Shown here: piece by piece, positions 7,421 through 15,783 of the stretch
Numbering within the stretch: the stretch's first letter is position 1
How the letters are laid out: every line of letters begins with the position of its first letter
Assembly (NCBI GenBank): GCA_027451345.1
Contig: DAIDJO010000043.1
Span: forward strand, 1-64,000
Length of the DNA: 64,000 nt
Reading direction: 5' to 3'
From: Solirubrobacterales bacterium
Lineage (GTDB): Bacteria; Actinomycetota; Thermoleophilia; Solirubrobacterales; Solirubrobacteraceae
Translations under genes and position numbers: made by a program
Notes under the pieces: generated by a model
Databases searched by the model: none
Told to the model about the DNA's origin: nothing
What the model saw: the letters and a program-made list of their open reading frames with translations, nothing else

Positions 7421-9129
7421 CCCTCGGCGTCGACGCTCAGCAGCTCGTGCAGGTCAGCCTCGGACACGTCGAGGTCGGTGGTGTTGAGCCCACCCTCGCC
7501 GACCGGCGGCAGCAGCCCGATCTCGGTCTCGACGGCTTCGGCCGTTCCCTCGCAGCGGCGGAAGATCCACTCGAGCACGCGGGAATTCTCCCCATACCCC
7601 GGCCACAGGAAGCGGCCCTCCGCGTTCTTGCGGAACCAGTTGACGTAGAAGACCCGCGGGAGCCTCGCGCCCTCACGTGCTCCGAGGCTCAGCCAGTGGC
7701 TCCAGTAGTCGCCCATGTTGTAGCCACAGAACGGGAGCATCGCCATCGGGTCGAACCGCAGCGTCCCGACCGCGCCGGCCGCGGCCGCGGTCGTCTCCGA
7801 GGACATGATCGAGCCGAGGAACACGCCGTGGTCCCAGTCGCGCGCCTCGTGCACGAGCGGCACGACCGTCGCACGGCGTCCGCCGAACAGGAAGGCGTCG
7901 ATCGGGACCCCGGCGGGGTCCTCCCATTCGGGAGCGATCGACGGGCACTGCGCGGCGGGCGTCGTGAAGCGAGCGTTCGGGTGAGCCGCCGGCGTCTCCG
8001 AGGCCGGGGTCCAGTCGTTGCGCTTCCAGTCGATCGCGTGCGCCGGGGGCTCGCCGGTCAGTCCCTCCCACCAGACGTCCCCGTCGTCGGTGAGGGCGCA
8101 GTTGGTGAAGATGGTGTTGCGGCCGATCGTGTCGATGGCGTTCGGGTTCGTGAGCGCCCCGGTGCCGGGAGCGACGCCGAAGAACCCGTTCTCCGGATTG
8201 ACCGCCCGCAGCCGACCGTCGGCGTCGAACTTCATCCACGCGATGTCGTCGCCGATCGTCTCGACCTTCCAGCCGGGGAGCGTCGGGATCAGCATCGCCA
8301 GGTTCGTCTTGCCGCAGGCGCTCGGAAAGGCCGCCGCGACGTACTTGACGGTGTCCTGCGGCGAGGTGAGCTTGAGGATCAGCATGTGCTCGGCCAGCCA
8401 ACCCTCGTCTCGAGCCATGACCGACGCGATCCGCAGCGCGAAGCACTTCTTGCCGAGCAGGGCGTTGCCGCCGTACCCGGAGCCGTAGGACCAGATCTCG
8501 CGGGTCTCGGGGAAGTGCACGATGTACTTGTTCTCGGCGTTGCACGGCCACGGGACGTCCGGCCCGCCGTCCAGCAGCGGCGCCCCGACCGAGTGCACGC
8601 AGGGCACGAACTCACCGTCGTCGCCGAGCGCGTCGAGCGCCTCCTGACCCATGCGGGTCATGATCCGCTGCGAGACCGCGACGTAGGCGGAATCCGTGAG
8701 CTCGACGCCGATGTAGGAGATCGGAGAGCCGATCGGCCCCATGCTGAACGGCACGACATACATCGTGCGGCCGCGCATCGAGCCCTCGAACAGCCCGTTG
8801 AGGGTGGCGCGCATCTCCACCGGATCGGCCCAGTTGTTCGTCGGGCCGGCGTCCGCCTCCCGCTGCGAGCAGATGAAGGTGCGGTCCTCGACGCGCGCGA
8901 CGTCACCGGGATCCGAGAGCGCCAGGTACGAGTTCGGGCGCTTGGTGTCGGAGAGCCTGCGGAAGGTGCCGGAGTCGATCAGCGCCTGCGCCAAACGGTC
9001 GTATTCCTCCTCGGAGCCGTCGCACCAGTGGATCTCGTCGGGCTGGGTGAGCGCGGCGATCCGCTCGACCCAGGCGCGAAGTCCGGCGTGGTTGGTCCGG
9101 GCGGTCTGCTTGGTCACGGTGTGCGACAT
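7312..9129 (-). CDS. pckG: GTP-dependent phosphoenolpyruvate carboxykinase
   Basis: A 605-residue enzyme interconverting oxaloacetate and PEP with GTP, the entry to gluconeogenesis. The kinase P-loop FPSACGKTN with the active-site cysteine is present. So are the metal/nucleotide loop GDDIAWM, the FGGRR substrate loop, and the nucleotide-binding [19 protein letters not shown]. Length is standard for the GTP class. A strong Shine-Dalgarno (aaggag) precedes the ATG at 9129. A good promoter candidate lies about 140 bp upstream, leaving a leader of about 130 nt. The 3' end may overlap the downstream membrane-protein gene. Confidence 0.97.
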   Translation of the reverse strand: MSHTVTKQTARTNHAGLRAWVERIAALTQPDEIHWCDGSEEEYDRLAQALIDSGTFRRLSDTKRPNSYLALSDPGDVARVEDRTFICSQREADAGPTNNWADPVEMRATLNGLFEGSMRGRTMYVVPFSMGPIGSPISYIGVELTDSAYVAVSQRIMTRMGQEALDALGDDGEFVPCVHSVGAPLLDGGPDVPWPCNAENKYIVHFPETREIWSYGSGYGGNALLGKKCFALRIASVMARDEGWLAEHMLILKLTSPQDTVKYVAAAFPSACGKTNLAMLIPTLPGWKVETIGDDIAWMKFDADGRLRAVNPENGFFGVAPGTGALTNPNAIDTIGRNTIFTNCALTDDGDVWWEGLTGEPPAHAIDWKRNDWTPASETPAAHPNARFTTPAAQCPSIAPEWEDPAGVPIDAFLFGGRRATVVPLVHEARDWDHGVFLGSIMSSETTAAAAGAVGTLRFDPMAMLPFCGYNMGDYWSHWLSLGAREGARLPRVFYVNWFRKNAEGRFLWPGYGENSRVLEWIFRRCEGTAEAVETEIGLLPPVGEGGLNTTDLDVSEADLHELLSVDAEGWRHQIPQIRAHFAKFGPTLPHQLEDQLHQLEQRLS

Positions 9130-9267
9130 GTCCAGATACGGCTCCTTCCTAGAACTGCTCGTGAGTCAGATCGACTGAAGGCACGTTCGACACGACTCGG
9201 GAGAGTTCGCGTGTGCTCATGCATGCAGCGGGCGGGCCCGCGTGGGCTCTGGCTGGCGCCATAGGGC

Positions 9268-9296
9268 ATCGTAACCCAGCCAATACCCGTAAACAA
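9268..9296 (-). promoter_or_regulatory. Predicted housekeeping promoter of pckG
   Basis: On the minus strand TTGTTT (9296-9291) and TACGAT (9273-9268) are separated by exactly 17 bp, a near-consensus sigma-70-type promoter. The predicted start is near 9261, giving a roughly 130-nt 5' leader to pckG. The rest of the 301-bp gap 9130-9430 holds the pckG Shine-Dalgarno, the GATAAgagTTATC dyad and the Rrf2 promoter. I see no gene in it. Confidence 0.5.
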
Positions 9297-9328
9297 AGCG
9301 TGAACAGCGCCGCACGATACGTTTGCGT

Positions 9329-9341
9329 GATAAGAGTTATC
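9329..9341. promoter_or_regulatory. GATAAgagTTATC dyad between pckG and the Rrf2 gene
   Basis: A perfect 5-bp inverted repeat with a 3-bp spacer lies 33 bp upstream of the pckG -35 element and 90 bp before the Rrf2 gene. It is AT-rich in a GC-rich setting. It could be an operator for the Rrf2 protein or a catabolic regulator; evidence is positional only. Confidence 0.3.
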
Positions 9342-9430
9342 CGCTGGAGGCGCGCGGGCCCGCAGGACGCGCTCTCCCCGTCAGAAGCCGGGGGTCATTT
9401 GCCGGTGGCACACGTAATACTCCCGCACTC

Positions 9431-9889
9431 ATGAGGATTTCCGCCAAAGCCGATTACGCGGTGCGCGCGATGGTCGAGCTCGCCGCCAACGCCGGGGAGA
9501 AGCCGGTGAAGGCGGAGCGGCTGGCCACGGCGCAGGGCATCCCGCTCAACTTCCTGGAGAACATCCTCGGCGAGCTCCGCCACGCGGGGCTGGTGCGCTC
9601 CCACCGGGGTGCCGAGGGCGGGTTCCGTCTCGCCCGAGACCCGGCGTTGATCAGCGTGGCCGACGTGATCCGCGCCGTCGAGGGACCGCTCGCGAGCGTG
9701 CGCGGCGCCCCGCCCGAGGAGTCGCAGTACGACGGCGCGTCCGAGGCGCTGCTTCGAGTCTGGATCGCCGTGCGCGCGAACCTGCGCAGCGTGGTCGAGC
9801 ACGTGACGGTGGCGGACGTCGCGGGCGGCAAGCTCCCGGCGGAGATCGACCGGCTCGCCGACGACCCCGACGTCTGGGTCACACGCTGA
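9431..9889 (+). CDS. Rrf2-family transcriptional regulator (cysteine-free)
   Basis: A 152-residue Rrf2 protein. It opens with the family's MRISAKADYAVRAMVELA and the wing region LRHAGLVRSHRGAEGGFRLAR. The protein has no cysteine at all, so it cannot hold the Fe-S cluster of IscR/NsrR/RsrR. It is closer in type to CymR-like or small-molecule-sensing members. I start at the ATG at 9431, not the longer track ORF, because the family begins exactly here. TAATAC lies 9 nt upstream, suggesting a very short leader. It reads into the fatty-acid operon after 4 bp, so it may regulate it. Confidence 0.88.
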   Translation: MRISAKADYAVRAMVELAANAGEKPVKAERLATAQGIPLNFLENILGELRHAGLVRSHRGAEGGFRLARDPALISVADVIRAVEGPLASVRGAPPEESQYDGASEALLRVWIAVRANLRSVVEHVTVADVAGGKLPAEIDRLADDPDVWVTR

Positions 9890-9893
9890 GCGC

Positions 9894-10697
9894 GTGATGC
9901 TCGAGCGCGAGCGGGAGACGGTCGAGCTGGAGCTGCGCGAGCGGGTCGCGTGGATCACGCTGAACCGCCCCGACGCGCTGAACGCGGTCAACCCGCGCAT
10001 GGGGCGAGAACTGCTCGCGGCGGTCGAGCGCGTCGCGGGCGACCCCACCGTGCGCGCCCTGGTGCTGACGGGCGCGGGCCGCGGCTTCTGCTCCGGGGCC
10101 GACCTGCGAGCGGTGGCGGGGCGCGGACCGGACGGGACGGCGGAGCTGCTCGCCTGCCTCGACGAGGTGCTGCACCCGTTGATCCTGCGCCTGCGAACGA
10201 TCGAGCAGCCGGTGATCGCCGCGGTCAACGGCCCCGCCGTCGGCTTCGGCTGCTCGCTCGCCCTCGCGGCCGACCTCGTGCTCGCCGCGCGCAGCGCCTA
10301 CTTCCTGCTCGCCTTCACCAACGTGGGCCTCACCCTCGACGGTGGCGCGTCGGCGCTGCTCGTCGCGCGGGCGGGCCACGGCCGCGCCTGCGAGATGGCG
10401 CTGCTCGCGGAGCCGATCGACGCCGACCGGGCGCTCGACTGGGGGCTGGTCAACCGCGTGCTGGGTGACGACGAACTGCTCCCCGCGGCCGCCGCGATGG
10501 CCGGCCGCCTCGCCGTCGGGCCGCCCGCGGCGCATGCGGCGATCAAACACGCGCTCAACCGGGCCGCCCATCCGCAGCTGTCCGAGCAGCTCGCGCTCGA
10601 GGCCGCGCAGCAGCGCGAGCGGGCGGTCTCGGCCGACTTCAGCGAGGGCGTGCGGGCGTTCCTGGAGCAGCGCCCGGCGCAGTTCACCGGCAATTGA
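9894..10697 (+). CDS. Enoyl-CoA hydratase/isomerase family protein
   Basis: A 267-residue crotonase-fold protein. The oxyanion-hole strands are visible as GAGRGFCSGADLRAV and PAVGFGCSLALAADL. The first catalytic Glu of classical hydratases is not obvious (FTNVGLTLDGG replaces the usual FxxxGLxPxxG), so it may be an isomerase or a hydratase with altered chemistry. GTG at 9894 or ATG at 9897 can start it. It sits 4 bp after the Rrf2 gene and 39 bp before an acyl-CoA ligase, so beta-oxidation of a fatty or aromatic acid is a reasonable role. Confidence 0.87.
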   Translation: MMLERERETVELELRERVAWITLNRPDALNAVNPRMGRELLAAVERVAGDPTVRALVLTGAGRGFCSGADLRAVAGRGPDGTAELLACLDEVLHPLILRLRTIEQPVIAAVNGPAVGFGCSLALAADLVLAARSAYFLLAFTNVGLTLDGGASALLVARAGHGRACEMALLAEPIDADRALDWGLVNRVLGDDELLPAAAAMAGRLAVGPPAAHAAIKHALNRAAHPQLSEQLALEAAQQRERAVSADFSEGVRAFLEQRPAQFTGN

Positions 10698-10736
10698 GAC
10701 CCGGCAATTGAGACACGGTCCGAGGAGAGGCAGCAG

Positions 10737-12227
10737 ATGAACCTGGCGCAGATACTGAGTGACGCCGCCGCCCGCGAGCCCGAGCGGGTCGCCGTGGCGC
10801 TCGACGACTTCACCCTCGGCTACGGCCTGCTCGAGCAGGCCGCGATGCGCGTCGCCACGCTCCTCACCGAGCGCGGCGTGGGCCCCGGGGAGCGGGTCGC
10901 GCTGATGCTGCCGAACGTGCCCCACTTCGTCCTCGCCTACTACGGGATCCTGCGCGCCGGAGCCGTCGTGGTCCCGCTCAACGTGCTCAACAAGCGCCGC
11001 GAGGTGGAGTACTACCTGCGGGACTCGGGCGCCCGGCTGATCTTCGTCTGGAGCGACTTCATGGGCGAAGCGCAGCCGGCCGCACAGTCCTCCGGGTGCG
11101 AGTGCGTCGCGATCGCCCCGGGCGAGTTCGAGCAGACCCTGTTTCAGACGGCGCCGACCGAGACGCTCGTCGAGCGCCGGGCGGAGGAGACCGCGGTGCT
11201 GCTCTACACCTCCGGGACGACGGGCACCCCGAAGGGAGCGGAGCTGACCCACGACAACCTGCTGCGCAACTGCCAGGCGTCCCGTGATCTGTTCGATCTC
11301 GGCGACGGGACCGTCGTGCTCGGCGCCCTGCCGCTCTTCCACTCCTTCGGCCAGACGTGCGCGATGAACACCTGCGTGCTCGCCGGTGGCACGCTCACGC
11401 TGCTGCCGCGCTTTGACCCGGTCAAGGCGCTGCAGATCATCGAGCGGGACCGCGTCGAGGTGTTCGAGGGCGTGCCGAGCATGTACGGAGCGATGCTGCA
11501 CGTGCCCGACCACGGTCGCTACGACACCTCGACCCTGCGCTGCTGCGCCTCCGGCGGCGCCGCGATGCCGGTCGAGCTGATGCGAAGCTTCGAGCGGGAG
11601 TTCGGCTGTCAGATCCTCGAGGGCTACGGGCTCTCGGAGACCTCGCCCGTGGCCTCCTTCAACCATCCCGACCGCGAGCGGAAGCCGGGCTCGATCGGGA
11701 CCCCGATCGCCGGGGTGCAGATGCGGGTCGTCGACGACGCCGACCACGAGGTGGCGCCCGGGGAGGTGGGTGAGATCGTCGTGCGCGGCCACAACGTGAT
11801 GAAGGGGTACTGGGGGCGCCCGGAGGCGACCGCCGAGGCGCTCCGCGGCGGGTGGTTCCACACCGGCGACCTCGCGCGGGTCGACGCCGACGGATACTTC
11901 TTCATCGTCGACCGCAAGAAGGACATGATCATCCGCAACGGCCTGAACGTGTACCCCCGCGAGGTGGAGGAGGTGCTCTACGAGCATCCGGCGGTGCGCG
12001 AGGCGGCCGTCATCGGGATGCCGCACGACGAGTACGGCGAGGAGGTCGGAGCCGCCGTCTCGCTCAAGGAGGGCGCCACCGCGACGCCGGAGGAGATCCG
12101 CGACTTCGTCAAGGACCAGATCGCCGCCTTCAAGTACCCGCGGCGGGTGTGGATCGTCGACGAACTGCCCAAGGGCCCCACGGGGAAGATCCTCAAGCGC
12201 GAGATCCACCCGCCGGAGGGTCGGTGA
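10737..12227 (+). CDS. Long-chain fatty-acid/acyl-CoA ligase (ANL superfamily)
   Basis: A 496-residue adenylate-forming ligase converting a carboxylic acid, ATP and CoA to acyl-CoA. The core motifs are all there: P-loop LLYTSGTTGTPKGAELTH (about 160-177), GYGLSETSP, GWFHTGDLARVDADGYF and the C-terminal hinge/lysine motif PKGPTGKILKR. Chain-length specificity cannot be read. A strong ribosome site (gaggag, 7 nt before ATG 10737) supports the start. It lies between an enoyl-CoA hydratase and a GNAT gene whose GTG overlaps its stop by 4 bp. Confidence 0.95.
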   Translation: MNLAQILSDAAAREPERVAVALDDFTLGYGLLEQAAMRVATLLTERGVGPGERVALMLPNVPHFVLAYYGILRAGAVVVPLNVLNKRREVEYYLRDSGARLIFVWSDFMGEAQPAAQSSGCECVAIAPGEFEQTLFQTAPTETLVERRAEETAVLLYTSGTTGTPKGAELTHDNLLRNCQASRDLFDLGDGTVVLGALPLFHSFGQTCAMNTCVLAGGTLTLLPRFDPVKALQIIERDRVEVFEGVPSMYGAMLHVPDHGRYDTSTLRCCASGGAAMPVELMRSFEREFGCQILEGYGLSETSPVASFNHPDRERKPGSIGTPIAGVQMRVVDDADHEVAPGEVGEIVVRGHNVMKGYWGRPEATAEALRGGWFHTGDLARVDADGYFFIVDRKKDMIIRNGLNVYPREVEEVLYEHPAVREAAVIGMPHDEYGEEVGAAVSLKEGATATPEEIRDFVKDQIAAFKYPRRVWIVDELPKGPTGKILKREIHPPEGR

Positions 12228-12751
12228 GCACGCCGACGGTCAGCGTCCGCCCGGCTCGGGAGGACGACGTCGAGCTGATCTACTCGCTGATCGTCGCGCT
12301 GGCCGAGTACGAGCGGGCGCCCGATGAGGTCGTGGGCACGCCCGAACTGCTGCACCGCTGGCTGTTCGGCGCCGAGCCGGCCGCCGAGGCGCTGATCGGC
12401 GAGGTCGACGGCGCCCCGGTCGGGTTCGCGCTCTTCCACGGCACGTTCTCGACGTGGGAGTGCCGGCCCGGGCTGTGGCTGGAGGACCTCTTCGTCCTGC
12501 CCGAGTACCGGCGCTTCGGCGTCGGCGGCCGACTGCTCGGCAACGTCGCCCGCGTGGCGGTCGAACGGGGGTACACGCGCGTCAGCTGGACCGCGCTGGA
12601 CTGGAACGCGATGGCGCTCAGCTTCTACCGCAAGATCGGCGCGACGGTGCTCGACGAATGGACCAACCATCGCCTGAGCGGGGCCACCCTGCAGGCGGTC
12701 GCCGCGACCGCGGACTCAAGCGCTGCGCCCGCGGCGCCCCAGGAAGGATGA
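12224..12751 (+). CDS. GNAT-family N-acetyltransferase
   Basis: A 175-residue acetyltransferase with the acetyl-CoA-binding segment LEDLFVLPEYRRFGVGGRLL (about 85-104) and the C-terminal WNAMALSFYRKIGA typical of diamine/spermidine-type (SAT-like) GNATs. This suggests a small amine substrate, though not with certainty. I start at the GTG at 12224, which overlaps the ligase stop (GTGA), rather than the much longer track ORF that runs inside the ligase in another frame. A bidirectional terminator hairpin follows at once. Confidence 0.88.
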   Translation: MSTPTVSVRPAREDDVELIYSLIVALAEYERAPDEVVGTPELLHRWLFGAEPAAEALIGEVDGAPVGFALFHGTFSTWECRPGLWLEDLFVLPEYRRFGVGGRLLGNVARVAVERGYTRVSWTALDWNAMALSFYRKIGATVLDEWTNHRLSGATLQAVAATADSSAAPAAPQEG

Positions 12752-12777
12752 AGGGAGCCCCGTTGCCGGGGCTCCCT
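12752..12777. terminator. Bidirectional hairpin terminator between GNAT gene and rnpB
   Basis: A perfect 10-bp stem agggagcccc/ggggctccct with a 6-nt loop starts at the last base of the GNAT stop codon and ends next to the mature 3' end of rnpB on the other strand. It can terminate both transcripts. There is no long U-tract, as is usual in this GC range. Confidence 0.75.
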
Positions 12778-13112
12778 CCGTAGCAGGCCTGTAAGCCGGA
12801 TCCTGTCGAGAGCAGTCATCCATCTGAGCGGCCTACCCGAACCTCGGCGGGCAACCTGCAAACGGTTCTGCTCGGCCTTGCATCAGGTGGGGTTTACCTG
12901 GCCGCCGCGTCACCGCGACGCCGGTGCGCTCTTACCGCACCATTTCACCCTTACCGGTCCGGGACGCTGCAGCGGTCCCAGACGTAGGCGGTGTCTTTTC
13001 TGTGGCACTTTCCCGCGGGTTTCCCCGGGTCGGCGTTACCGACCACCTTGCCCTGTGATGTCCGGACTTTCCTCGAAGGCATGACACCTCCGCGACTGCT
13101 CAGCCTGCACGG
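12778..13112 (-). ncRNA. rnpB: RNase P RNA (M1 RNA), bacterial type A
   Basis: Catalytic RNA that processes tRNA 5' leaders. The minus strand contains the universally conserved blocks GAGGAAAGTCCGG near the 5' end, ACAGAAAAGACACCGCC, AGGGTGAAATGGTGCGGTAAGAG, and the 3' conserved region ending in GATCCGGCTTACAGG. The ends are set by P1 pairing between ccgtgcaggc (13112-13103) and gcctgctacgg (12788-12778). TATGCT at 13120-13115 fits as its -10. The overlapping translated ORFs in the track are not real. Boundaries are accurate to a few bases. Confidence 0.96.
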
Positions 13113-13153
13113 CGAGCATAGCGACGCCCGCCCGCCGCACAAGCCATGCACGG

Positions 13154-13762
13154 CTACATGCTGCGCATCAGCCCGACCACGCGGCCGAGCACGCTCACGT
13201 CGCGCACCCGGATCGGCTCCATCTCGTCGTTCTCGGGCTGCAACCGCACGTGATCGCCCTCGCGGAAGAAGCGCTTGACCGTCGCCTCCTCCCCGACCAG
13301 CGCCACGACGATCTCGCCGTCGCGCGCCGTCTCCTGCGGTCGCACCACGACCAGGTCGCCGTCGAGGATCCCCACGTTCTTCATCGACTCGCCGCGGACC
13401 CTGAGGAGATACTCGCCGCTGTCCCCGCCGCACGCAGCCGGCGTCTCGATGTACTCCTCGACGTTCTCCTCAGCCAGGATCGGCTGCCCGGCGGCCACCT
13501 GGCCGAGCAGGGGCAGGCCGGGCCGCACCGCCTCCCGCACCGCGGCGCCCGCCCGGTCGAGCAGCTCCATGGCACGCGGCTTGGTGGGATCCCGCCGGAG
13601 CAGTCCGAGCTTCTCGAGGTTGGCCAGGTGCGCGTGCACGGTCGAGGAGGAGGCCAGGCCGACCGCCGCTCCGATGTCCCGCACGGTGGGCGGATAGCCG
13701 TTGCGCTCCGAGTACCGCTTGATGAAGTCGACGATCTCCTGCTGACGCTTGGTCAGGTCCAT
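13154..13762 (-). CDS. lexA: SOS repressor LexA
   Basis: A 202-residue repressor that undergoes RecA-stimulated self-cleavage. The N-terminal winged helix is MDLTKRQQEIVDFI...YPPTVRDIGAAVGL. The cleavage site is the Ala91-Gly92 bond in QVAAGQP. The catalytic dyad is Ser126 (RGESMKN) and Lys163 (ATVKRFF). All residues for cleavage are intact. A good Shine-Dalgarno (aaggag) precedes the ATG, and a perfect SOS box lies 38 bp upstream, so it is autoregulated. It sits between rnpB and tRNA-Leu. Confidence 0.97.
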   Translation of the reverse strand: MDLTKRQQEIVDFIKRYSERNGYPPTVRDIGAAVGLASSSTVHAHLANLEKLGLLRRDPTKPRAMELLDRAGAAVREAVRPGLPLLGQVAAGQPILAEENVEEYIETPAACGGDSGEYLLRVRGESMKNVGILDGDLVVVRPQETARDGEIVVALVGEEATVKRFFREGDHVRLQPENDEMEPIRVRDVSVLGRVVGLMRSM

Positions 13763-13799
13763 CCCTTGGCTCCTTGCTCGGATTCACCGCCGGATCCGG

Positions 13800-13813
13800 C
13801 GAACATGTGTTCG
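13800..13813. promoter_or_regulatory. SOS box (CGAACatgtGTTCG) upstream of lexA
   Basis: A perfect CGAAC-N4-GTTCG palindrome, the LexA operator of Gram-positive and actinobacterial genomes, lies 38 bp before the lexA start. The minus-strand sequence TATGTT just upstream could be the -10 element, placing the box over the transcription start. The identical core reappears at 53826. Confidence 0.92.
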
Positions 13814-13871
13814 GAACATACCGGGGGCCGAGGACGGACACCAGCGCGCGTGTCTATACTCCGCGCCCCAG

Positions 13872-13956
<85 letters not shown>

Positions 13957-13988
13957 CTGGACCCCAGTCGACCCACGTACGGAGCACC

Positions 13989-15716
13989 GTGGCAGCAGAG
14001 TCCGAGGTACGGCCCAGCTCGGCGATCCGCGCCGTCCTGGACGTCGCCCAGAGCGTTGTGGCCGAGCTCGACGTGGAGGTCGTGCTCGCCCGCGTGCTCG
14101 AGGCGGCGCGCCAGCTCACCTCGGCGCGGTACGCCGCCGTCGGCGTCCTGGACGAGAGCCGCCGCGAGCTCGAGCGCTTCCTCACCGCGGGGCTCGACGA
14201 GAGCACCCGGCGCCGGATCGGGCCCCTGCCCCGGGGGCGCGGCGTCCTCGGTGAGCTGATCAACGACCCGAAGCCGCTGCGCCTGGCCGACGTCACCGCG
14301 CACCCCGACTCGTATGGGTTCCCGCCGGGACACCCGCCGATGCGCTCGTTCCTGGGCGTGCCGCTCCAGGCGGACGGGGAGCCCTTCGGCAACATCTACC
14401 TGGCCGACAAGGCCGACGGCGAGCCGTTCACCGCCGACGACGAGGCCGCGCTCACGGCGCTGGCGAAGTTCGCCGGGATCGCGATCGACCACGCCCGCCG
14501 CTACGCCATGGTCGAGGCGCAGCGGGCCGAGCTCGAGCGCGTCGTCGCCTCGCTCGACGCCACGGTTCAGATCGCCCGGGCCGTGGGCGGCGAGACGAAC
14601 CTGGACACGGTGCTCGAGCTCGTCGCCGACCGGGCCCTCGCGCTCGTCGCCGCCCGCACGCTCGTGATCGAGCGCGAGATCGACGGTGACATGGTGGTCG
14701 TCGCCGCCGCCGGCGAGCTGCCGGCGGGCGTGATCGGCCGCGTGCTCGATCGGGAGGGCAGCGTCGCCAGCAGCGCCCTGCGCGAGCAGCGGACCCTGCG
14801 GCTCGAGGACACGCTCAACCGCGCCCGCTTCGAGAGCCACGGCGCCGGGCGCTTCGGCCTCGCGGCGGAGGCCGGCCTCGTCGTGCCGATGCTCTTCCGC
14901 GGCCGGGGATACGGCGTGCTGATCGCCCTGGACCGAACGGTCGACGGCCCCGACTTCAGCCCCGAGGACGAGCGGCTGCTCGAGGCGTTCGCCACGAGCG
15001 CGGCGACGGCCATCGCCACGGCGGTGTCCGTCCAGGCGGAGCGCGCCGCCCAGCGGCTCACCGCCGCCGAGAGCGAGCGGGCCCGTTGGGCCCGCGAGCT
15101 CCACGACGAGACGCTGCAGAACCTCGCCGCCCTGCAGATCGCCATCGCCGGGCAGCTGCGCTCGGGCAACCCGGACACGATGGCGAAGGTGCTGGGCGAC
15201 GTGGCCGAGCAGCTCGGCGCCGAGATCCAGAACCTCCGGACGCTCATCTCGGAGCTGCGCCCGGCGGCGCTGGACGACCTCGGCCTCGGTCCGGCCGTGC
15301 AGGCCCTGGCCGACCGCATGCGCCAGCAGGGACTCGACGTCCGCCTCAGCACCGAGCTCCTGTTCGAGGACGGGGCGGTGGCCGACCGGCTCTCCCTCGG
15401 GGTCGAGACCGCGATCTACCGCATCACCCAGGAGGCGCTCACCAACGCGCGCAAGCACGGGGACGCCTCGCGGGTGATCGTCGACCTGTGGGAGGACGCC
15501 AGCCACGTGCACCTCACCGTCCGCGATGACGGCCGAGGCTTCGACCCGGCGGCGAAGACCCGCGGGTTCGGGCTCACCGGCATCCGCGAACGGGTCGAGC
15601 TGCTCCACGGCGAGCTCGAGCTCGAGTCGACCTCCGGCAAGGGCACGACCCTCACGGTGACGGTGCCGAGCGGACGCGTCGCCGAGCGGACCCGGCCCGC
15701 GCCCGAGCCGTCCTGA
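13989..15716 (+). CDS. GAF-domain sensor histidine kinase (NarL-partner type)
   Basis: A 575-residue cytoplasmic sensor kinase. Two GAF domains occupy about 10-175 and 185-345. The dimerisation/phosphoacceptor helix ARELHDETLQNLAALQ follows with His near 372, then an HATPase_c domain with N-box TQEALTNARKHG and G-boxes DDGRGFD and GFGLTGIRER. This is the DevS/NreB-like HisKA_3 class. The GAF domains may bind heme, redox or small ligands, but no specific ligand residue can be assigned. GTG start at 13989 with ggag 4 nt upstream. No response regulator is adjacent, so it is an orphan. It lies 32 bp after tRNA-Leu. Confidence 0.92.
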   Translation: MAAESEVRPSSAIRAVLDVAQSVVAELDVEVVLARVLEAARQLTSARYAAVGVLDESRRELERFLTAGLDESTRRRIGPLPRGRGVLGELINDPKPLRLADVTAHPDSYGFPPGHPPMRSFLGVPLQADGEPFGNIYLADKADGEPFTADDEAALTALAKFAGIAIDHARRYAMVEAQRAELERVVASLDATVQIARAVGGETNLDTVLELVADRALALVAARTLVIEREIDGDMVVVAAAGELPAGVIGRVLDREGSVASSALREQRTLRLEDTLNRARFESHGAGRFGLAAEAGLVVPMLFRGRGYGVLIALDRTVDGPDFSPEDERLLEAFATSAATAIATAVSVQAERAAQRLTAAESERARWARELHDETLQNLAALQIAIAGQLRSGNPDTMAKVLGDVAEQLGAEIQNLRTLISELRPAALDDLGLGPAVQALADRMRQQGLDVRLSTELLFEDGAVADRLSLGVETAIYRITQEALTNARKHGDASRVIVDLWEDASHVHLTVRDDGRGFDPAAKTRGFGLTGIRERVELLHGELELESTSGKGTTLTVTVPSGRVAERTRPAPEPS

Positions 15717-15730
15717 GCGGACGCGATATA

Positions 15731-15747
15731 GTTGATGGCGCAACCAT
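15731..15747. promoter_or_regulatory. Promoter with overlapping dyads upstream of mhqO-like gene
   Basis: TATAGT (15727-15732) is a likely -10. Downstream, gttgatggcgcaaccat contains two nested inverted repeats (GTTG-N6-CAAC and ATGG-N5-CCAT) covering the expected transcription start. Position and shape suit a MarR-type repressor site, as known for MhqR control of mhqO/mhqD genes in Bacillus. No such regulator gene is in the window. Confidence 0.35.
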
Positions 15748-15783
15748 CTCTCGACCCCTCTCCGCCTCGACAGGAGCCCGACC

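Noticed and set aside
7231-9264. 677-aa plus-strand ORF
   Set aside because: Exactly antisense to pckG; long shadow ORFs are expected at this GC content, and the pckG frame carries all catalytic motifs.
9879-12209. 776-aa minus-strand ORF
   Set aside because: Antisense to the crotonase and acyl-CoA ligase genes; His/Arg/Glu-rich composition without domains.
12951-13433. ORFs across 12878-13433
   Set aside because: They cover RNase P RNA, identified by its conserved blocks and P1 pairing, and lexA in other frames.
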